NCBI RefSeq assembly: GCF_042685365.1
Contig: NZ_JBHUMY010000027.1
Location: 1 to 64,000 of the forward strand
Direction of reading: 5' to 3'
DNA length: 64,000 nt
Origin: Paenibacillus_AP thailandensis
Lineage (GTDB): Bacteria; Bacillota; Bacilli; Paenibacillales; Paenibacillaceae
Shown: piece after piece, positions 59,316 through 64,000 of the stretch
How positions within the stretch are numbered: the stretch's first letter is position 1
How the letters are laid out: each line of letters starts with the position of its first letter
Program-made: the position numbers and the translations under genes
The notes under the pieces: generated by a model
What the model was told of the DNA's origin: nothing
What the model saw: only the letters and a program-made list of their open reading frames with translations
The model's database searches: none

Positions 59316-59374
59316 AAAAGCTGCCGTTGAAGCCGGGCGTCTTCTTCGGATAGGTTCCGGTAAAAGCAGCTTTT
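59316..59374 (+). promoter_or_regulatory. Long stem structure in the leader of the stalk-domain gene
   Basis: AAAAGCTGC (59316-59324) pairs perfectly with GCAGCTTTT (59366-59374), enclosing a GC-rich 41-base interior with further pairing (CCGG ... CCGG; GAAG ... CTTC). It ends 25 bases before the start codon, so it may control termination or translation. No known riboswitch core was recognised. Confidence 0.4.
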
Positions 59375-59399
59375 CTTACTACAGCAAAAGGAGAGAAAC

Positions 59400-61370
59400 A
59401 TGTTCAGAAAATTCACCATGGCGATGCTGGCGGCCTTATTGCTTGTCTCCGCAAGTTTGCCGGCGCAAGCAGGAGCAAGCGGCGTGAAAGGCAGCCAATC
59501 GCTGACGCTGCTGCAGAACTCCGCCAAGATGTTCCAGAACGGCGCCATGTATATGGCAACACAACCTATGACCGAAAAGAAAGGAGTAACTTACGTATCC
59601 CTCCGATCGATCGCGGAACGGCTTTATTCGACTTTATCGTACGATTCATCCGCCAAAGAGTATATCGTGACTTACGGTCAATCTACCCTTCGTTACAAAG
59701 TCGGCCGATCGGCCTACATATATAATGGAGAGCAGCGGAGCGATACGGCCGGCACGCCTTATATCCAGAACGGCACGCTGATGGTTCCGATCCGTTCGCT
59801 CGTAAAGCCTTACGGCATAACGCTGACGATTAACAAAGCGGAGAAAAAACTGGTGCTGGCCTGGACGGTAAGGCCTGTCGCCAAGTTTACGGTATCGCCG
59901 AAGGAAATTTACGCCGGACAGACGGAAGTCGCCTATAACGATCTGGCCTATCATCCCGTCGACGTCGGTATCGTAGGCGAGCGTTGGGAAGGAAAGCAGA
60001 CGATGTTCGAGTCTGCGGGACAATATACGATCACCCGCTGGGTGCAGGACGAGAACGGCGTATGGAGCGAACCTTATTCGCTCACCGTGCAGGTCAAGAA
60101 GCCGAATTCCCCTCCGGTCGCCATGTTTGAGACAGACAAAGACAGCTATCAGATGGGCGAGCCGATCGAATTCGAGGATTTGAGCACGGACGAGGAGAAC
60201 GGCATCGTCAAGCGGGAATGGACGAATAAAGAGAAAGCGTTCTTCGAGCCGGGCTTGCAGACGATCTCCTTGACGGTAACGGACGCGCAAGGCGCGACCG
60301 ACACGTATACGAAGACGATCACGATTACGAATTCGACCTTATACTCGAAAGAAGAATTCGATCTTCTGTTTACCGATCCCGGGGAAAAGCTGACGATCGA
60401 CGGGGCGAGCGTCCTCGAGATGAATACGATCGAATATACGTCCCTGAACAACTACGGACAAATGACTCTCGTGCGAAGCAACTCGCCCGAGACGATCGTA
60501 AGCGAGGGCATCTATTACAAGGATACGCTAAACGGGAACATCCGCTTGTTCGCCCATCACCAGAACGGAATGGAAAAAGACGTCCGCATCTATGTCGTCG
60601 CAACGAACAAAGGAAGAACGGATGCGACGCTGACCGTGCAGCGCGTCGGGGCCGGAGGGCCTGCGGCATCCGTGTCCGGGGCGGGCAAGATGGCCGGCGC
60701 CCGTTATTTGGAAGCAAGAACGAAGCCTGCCATGAACAAGCAAACGGTTATCCCGGCCGGTACCAGCCAGACGGTGTTGACGGATTTAAGCGATAAGGCG
60801 ATGAGCTACGGAGATATCGTTACGTATTATGCGGACATTCATACGACATCGCCGCTGGAGTTCCAGATCGTCATCCTCGACAAAAACAAAGACGTGCTGA
60901 AAACTTTGCCTTATCTGAACGTGCTTGACGTAGACGGTAAGCATACGCGCGGCACGTTCGAGCTGGCGAACCGGACGATCAACATCTTGAATCCGATCGG
61001 CGGCAATTCCCGCATGGTGCTGACCGACAACAACCTGGACAAATATATGACGGGTACCGATTCGACAACGGGAACCGCCGTCGTCAATCTTGGCAACTAC
61101 GGCATGATGTACGTGATTACGCTGCGGAAGGTGCAGCCGAATACGCTTATCGCGGTCAATCCGCGCGGCGGCCATTACGGGGGTTCGTTCCTCGTAAATA
61201 ACAACCTTGTGTACATGACGAATAACAGCATTTTGACTTCAAACAAGGATGCAGGCGTCTTGTATCGGACCGGAGACAGTACCGAAAGCGTTACGATCGC
61301 GTTTACCCCGGCATCCGGCAGCAATCTTCCCATCAACTTTGTTTTCTTGCCTCTGCCGGAGAAAAAATAA
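59400..61370 (+). CDS. Secreted stalk-domain (copper amine oxidase N-like) and PKD-domain protein
   Basis: 656 aa with a signal peptide (MFRKFTMAMLAALLLVSASLPAQAGA). Residues about 50-160 form a copper-amine-oxidase-N/stalk domain (VTYVSLRSIAERLYSTLSYD; LMVPIRSLVKPYGITLTINK). Next come two PKD-like beta domains (VAKFTVSPKEIYAGQTEVAY; PVAMFETDKDSYQMGEPIEFEDLS). The C-terminal ~330 residues are an unassigned beta-rich region. No sortase signal or SLH repeats. Likely an extracellular wall-associated protein. GGAGAG precedes ATG 59400. Confidence 0.78.
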   Translation: MFRKFTMAMLAALLLVSASLPAQAGASGVKGSQSLTLLQNSAKMFQNGAMYMATQPMTEKKGVTYVSLRSIAERLYSTLSYDSSAKEYIVTYGQSTLRYKVGRSAYIYNGEQRSDTAGTPYIQNGTLMVPIRSLVKPYGITLTINKAEKKLVLAWTVRPVAKFTVSPKEIYAGQTEVAYNDLAYHPVDVGIVGERWEGKQTMFESAGQYTITRWVQDENGVWSEPYSLTVQVKKPNSPPVAMFETDKDSYQMGEPIEFEDLSTDEENGIVKREWTNKEKAFFEPGLQTISLTVTDAQGATDTYTKTITITNSTLYSKEEFDLLFTDPGEKLTIDGASVLEMNTIEYTSLNNYGQMTLVRSNSPETIVSEGIYYKDTLNGNIRLFAHHQNGMEKDVRIYVVATNKGRTDATLTVQRVGAGGPAASVSGAGKMAGARYLEARTKPAMNKQTVIPAGTSQTVLTDLSDKAMSYGDIVTYYADIHTTSPLEFQIVILDKNKDVLKTLPYLNVLDVDGKHTRGTFELANRTINILNPIGGNSRMVLTDNNLDKYMTGTDSTTGTAVVNLGNYGMMYVITLRKVQPNTLIAVNPRGGHYGGSFLVNNNLVYMTNNSILTSNKDAGVLYRTGDSTESVTIAFTPASGSNLPINFVFLPLPEKK

Positions 61371-61400
61371 CAGCATACCGGACTTATCCATCTGTGAGCT

Positions 61401-61435
61401 AAAAAAGGGACTGCCCATCGGGCGGTCCCTTTTAT
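61401..61435. terminator. Bidirectional terminator
   Basis: GGGACTGCCC (61407-61416) pairs with GGGCGGTCCC (61420-61429). An A run (61401-61406) lies before and a T run (61430-61433) after, so it can end both the stalk-domain transcript and the minus-strand methyltransferase transcript. Confidence 0.88.
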
Positions 61436-61439
61436 TCCG

Positions 61440-62189
61440 TCAATCGGTGCGGGGCAGCGGTTCGAAAATGCCGAATTGCCGCTTGCCGACCTTCGCGTAT
61501 TGAATCCTTCTGAATTTGCCGTGCTGCAGCTTTTGACTTTTATCCGCGACGACAGCGAGAACGGAACGGCCCGGCAATAAGCGTTCATACGCATTGTCGA
61601 AAAGCCGGGCTAACGGGTCCGCGCTTTCGCTTTCCCATGTCACGATATCGCCGTACGGAAGGTCCGTTATGATCAAATTCACTCCGTTCTTCGGCTCGAT
61701 AGCTTCCGGAGCGGCCTGCTGCGTAATATCGCTTTGAAAAAGAGTGACGTTCCCGATCCGGGAATTCGCGACATTCCCGGTTAAACGATCCGTGCTTTTC
61801 AAAGCTTCGCGATGAGAAGATTTGCCGTATTGCCGGACATACTCTTGAATTTGCTCTTTACGGTTGTTTAATCCGTTGGCGGTAAGAAGAGACAAGTTTT
61901 TTTCGGCTGTACGGAGCGCTTCGGGGTTGATGTCCGACCCGTAGACGGCACTTATTCTATTGCCGTGAAGCAAGCCGATAACGGTAAGCAAATAGGCTCC
62001 TCCGCAGCAAGGATCGTAGACCGAGTAGGGGCCTTGCTCCCCTTTATGCTCCAATATCCGAAAGCATCGCTGTACAATTTCGCTTGCAAGCCTGACAGGA
62101 AACGCGGTTGTTCCTTGCGCGTTGTACAATACTCTTCCGCTTGCCAAGTCCTCATAGTTTTTTGCTTCCCGTTCAAAAATATATTCCAT
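61440..62189 (-). CDS. AviRa-like 23S rRNA methyltransferase
   Basis: 249 aa Rossmann-fold SAM methyltransferase. It shows the features recalled from Streptomyces AviRa, the 23S rRNA G2535 methyltransferase for avilamycin resistance: GRVLYNAQGTTAFPVRLASEIVQR, YDPCCGGAYLLTVIGLLHGN (SAM motif I), GSDINPEALRTAEKNLSLL (motif II), TDLPYGDIVTWE (catalytic motif IV) and AVVADKSQKLQ. ATG start at 62189 with GGAAGG upstream on the minus strand. No other orthosomycin genes are nearby, so it would act as stand-alone resistance or as an rRNA maintenance enzyme. Confidence 0.8.
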   Translation of the reverse strand: MEYIFEREAKNYEDLASGRVLYNAQGTTAFPVRLASEIVQRCFRILEHKGEQGPYSVYDPCCGGAYLLTVIGLLHGNRISAVYGSDINPEALRTAEKNLSLLTANGLNNRKEQIQEYVRQYGKSSHREALKSTDRLTGNVANSRIGNVTLFQSDITQQAAPEAIEPKNGVNLIITDLPYGDIVTWESESADPLARLFDNAYERLLPGRSVLAVVADKSQKLQHGKFRRIQYAKVGKRQFGIFEPLPRTD

Positions 62190-62266
62190 AATCGGTTACC
62201 TTCCGTTAATCCGTATTAACGCATTTTTAATGCGGTATATCGTATTTATTCTTTTATTTATGACAT

Positions 62267-62450
62267 ATAACATCCATTTTAACATGCGGCCTTACGGATT
62301 CAAACGTCATTTTGCCGAATCGGTATGAGTACCTGCCGTGTATGAATCGCATTGCGAGCAAAAATCGAAGCTTAGGACATATTATGTTATTTAACATAAA
62401 TCTATTGCTAATGCAGATGTTGTTGGTTATCATGTTATATAAAATAACAT
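62267..62450. promoter_or_regulatory. Cluster of ATGTTAT/ATAACAT half-sites and palindromes
   Basis: An 18-bp perfect palindrome, TTATGTTA-TT-TAACATAA, lies at 62382-62399. A second inverted repeat, ATGTTAT-N5-ATAACAT, is at 62432-62450. Single half-sites ATAACAT and TTAACAT lie at 62267-62273 and 62279-62285. All fall between the diverging methyltransferase and PucR genes in an AT-rich gap of about 370 bp, so they look like operators for one dimeric regulator. The rest of the gap shows nothing else recognisable. Confidence 0.6.
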
Positions 62451-62557
62451 AAGTTCACGATTTTCTGTCGATGTACGCTTTATATGTCTGTCCGTCGGAG
62501 ACGAATGCACATATCGCCGTGTGCGGGCAAACGATTATCCGCAAAAGAGGTGCCGCC

Positions 62558-64000
62558 ATGTACTTTACCGTAGAGCAGGCTTTATCGGTTTATCCTTTGT
62601 CGGAAGCGAGGCTGGTTGCCGGCCGGGCCGGCAAAAGCCGTATCGTAAGATCCGTGAACGTGATGGACGCTCCGGATATTACGGATTGGATCAAAGAAGG
62701 CGAGATGCTGTTTACGACCGCCTATCTGATCAAAGACGAGATTCATACGGCCATGCAGCTGATTGAAAGGCTGAACCAATGCGGTTCGTCCGGGCTTGGC
62801 ATCAAGCTGGGACGGTTCTGGAACGCGATCCCGGACGAACTGATGGACAAGGCGGACGATTTGGGCTTTCCGCTTATCGAGCTGCCTTACCAGTTTACGT
62901 TTTCGGATCAGATGAAGGGGCTGTTCCGCGCCGAGATGAAACGGAATACCGGCGTGCTTCAGGATGTGCTGGAAAAGCAGGTCCGGCTTATGCGGTTCGC
63001 CTTGAAGTCCGACAATATCGGGCAATTGTTCGACGACGTCGCCGCCGTTATCGGATACCCGATGGCCGTTGTCGGGTCGCGCGGACAAATGCTTTACAAC
63101 TCTTCGCCGGTACCGGACGGCGAGCTGCTGGCGAACTGGCCGTGGCCGACCCATCATAAATGGATGAAAAGCCAAAGCTGGCAAGCGTTTTGCGTGCCGC
63201 TCATGAAGCGCGACCGGTGCACCGGCTTTGTCCTGTTTTTTAATCCGCAGCTGTTTCTGTCCAGCATGGAGGAAAGCTTATATTCGCAAGCGGCCGAGCT
63301 ATTATCGTTTCATATGAATTTTAACGTCGAGGATTATTTCGAATTGTCGGTGCAAAAAGATTTCGGCTTGCTCCTGAAGCGCTATCTGCGCCACGGTCTT
63401 CCGGTCGAGCAAGTAGTCGATTACGCCCGCCGCTGGGAAATCGACCTGTTCGAGCATTCGTACCGGTGCGTGCTGACATGGTTCCCGCAGGATGGCTTCG
63501 CAGGCGCGCGAACCGACAGGCTGGAAAAGCTGAAAAACGAATTTTTGAGCCATGCGCGACTTCAGCAGCTGAACGGCATGCATATCTTAATGGAAGAAGG
63601 GCTGCTGTCCGTCTTTCCCGACGACGGAAAGGACGAAGGCCGGCTTGAGTCGTCGCTGTATGCGTGCATGTCGAGCCGGACCGTTGCCGAAGGAGGAATG
63701 CCGAAGGCGGCGATCAGCAGCCGGAAGAAGAAACCCGAGCAGCTGCTTGAGGCATTCGACGAATGCAGGCAAACGAGCCGGCTTGCCGCGGAATGGGGAG
63801 CGGATTCGCCGGTTGTCAAATACGAAACGATGGATCTCGCGATATTGTTCGAACATGTGTCCAAGGAGCGGATGGAAGCGTTCTGCGACCGGTGGCTCGG
63901 CGGGCTGACCGGCAAGGACCCCGATTACGCGAACGAGATGCTTCATACGCTGGAAACGTATTTGGAGCAGGACGGGCAATTAAACGAAACGGCCAAAAAG
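62558..64000 (+). CDS. PucR family transcriptional regulator, 3' end outside window
   Basis: Open for 481 codons from ATG 62558 (AAAGAGGTG upstream) to the window edge with no stop. N-terminal PucR ligand-type domain: MYFTVEQALSVYPLSEARLV, VMDAPDITDWIKEGEMLFTTAYLI and LGIKLGRFWNAIPDEL. The middle is the GGDEF-like/CdaR linker. The last visible residues HTLETYLEQDGQLNETAKK are the start of the C-terminal helix-turn-helix, cut by the edge. Relatives control purine, GABA or amino-acid catabolism. The palindromes just upstream may be its own operators. Confidence 0.85.
   Translation, partial: MYFTVEQALSVYPLSEARLVAGRAGKSRIVRSVNVMDAPDITDWIKEGEMLFTTAYLIKDEIHTAMQLIERLNQCGSSGLGIKLGRFWNAIPDELMDKADDLGFPLIELPYQFTFSDQMKGLFRAEMKRNTGVLQDVLEKQVRLMRFALKSDNIGQLFDDVAAVIGYPMAVVGSRGQMLYNSSPVPDGELLANWPWPTHHKWMKSQSWQAFCVPLMKRDRCTGFVLFFNPQLFLSSMEESLYSQAAELLSFHMNFNVEDYFELSVQKDFGLLLKRYLRHGLPVEQVVDYARRWEIDLFEHSYRCVLTWFPQDGFAGARTDRLEKLKNEFLSHARLQQLNGMHILMEEGLLSVFPDDGKDEGRLESSLYACMSSRTVAEGGMPKAAISSRKKKPEQLLEAFDECRQTSRLAAEWGADSPVVKYETMDLAILFEHVSKERMEAFCDRWLGGLTGKDPDYANEMLHTLETYLEQDGQLNETAKK

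Noticed and set aside
59316..59374. c-di-GMP or other known riboswitch before the stalk-domain gene
   Set aside because: The conserved core sequences of the c-di-GMP-I/II classes are not present; left as an unassigned structure.
1..64000. Insertion sequences, prophage, integrase, CRISPR arrays
   Set aside because: No transposase, recombinase or terminase motifs, no regularly spaced repeats and no att-like duplication beside the tRNA were seen.

Overview
The window reads as a chromosomal segment of a GC-rich, spore-forming Bacillota, most likely Paenibacillaceae (Paenibacillus or Cohnella-like). The evidence is strong purine-rich ribosome binding sites, frequent GTG/TTG starts, and Bacillus-type genes: NasB/NasC nitrate reductase, a stand-alone NO synthase oxygenase, BdbC/BdbD, HelD, EcsC, DUF3900, and VanW- and PucR-family proteins. 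No transposase, integrase, CRISPR array or rRNA was seen.

Layout. 1-5.1 kb: the 3' part of an ECF transporter T component, a signal peptidase I, a frameshifted DUF4184 membrane protein and a secreted serine hydrolase. 5.2-12.6 kb: the most striking locus, two tandem small precursors (72 and 73 aa) that look like circular bacteriocins. They are followed by a collinear set of genes typical of circular-bacteriocin maturation, export and immunity: a large membrane protein, an ABC ATPase, a SpoIIM/DUF95 protein, a Yip1-like membrane protein, and an adaptor/MacB-permease/ATPase trio. The promoter carries hexamers at an exact 11-bp period resembling PhoP boxes. 12.8-14.6 kb: a VanW gene broken by an in-frame stop, a YbjQ protein and a rhodanese. 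14.8-18.2 kb: a copper cassette (CopA ATPase, TauE/SafE-like protein, convergent FixH/YtkA-like protein).

18.3-28.7 kb: a cobalamin-riboswitch-controlled B12 uptake and salvage operon (btuFCD, cobT, cobU, cbiB, cobS, cobD, cobQ, cbiZ). 28.7-37.4 kb: assimilatory nitrate genes. A NarK/NasA transporter diverges from moeA-nasB-nasC-mobA-mobB. The spacer between them has two sigma-A promoters, each with a GlnR/TnrA-like box over its -35, and the narK leader carries a two-hexaloop ANTAR-type antitermination element before an intrinsic terminator. 37.4-39.7 kb (minus strand): tRNA-Asp(GTC), gluQ, a TPR protein and a RimJ-like acetyltransferase; gluQ lies beside the gene for its tRNA substrate.

39.9-64 kb: mostly housekeeping and membrane genes (hrpB, LysE family, DUF1294, helD, bdbD-bdbC, ecsC-nos, a cation/proton antiporter, DUF3900, Lin0512, a CNNM/CorC-type protein, uppP, an IT-type transporter, DedA, a frameshifted MFS pump, and a secreted stalk-domain/PKD protein). 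After these come a minus-strand AviRa-like rRNA methyltransferase (orthosomycin-resistance family) and a PucR-family regulator running off the right edge, separated by AT-rich DNA full of ATGTTAT/ATAACAT half-sites.

Three genes (DUF4184, VanW, MFS) are each broken by a single lesion. These could be real decay or assembly errors; reads would settle it.
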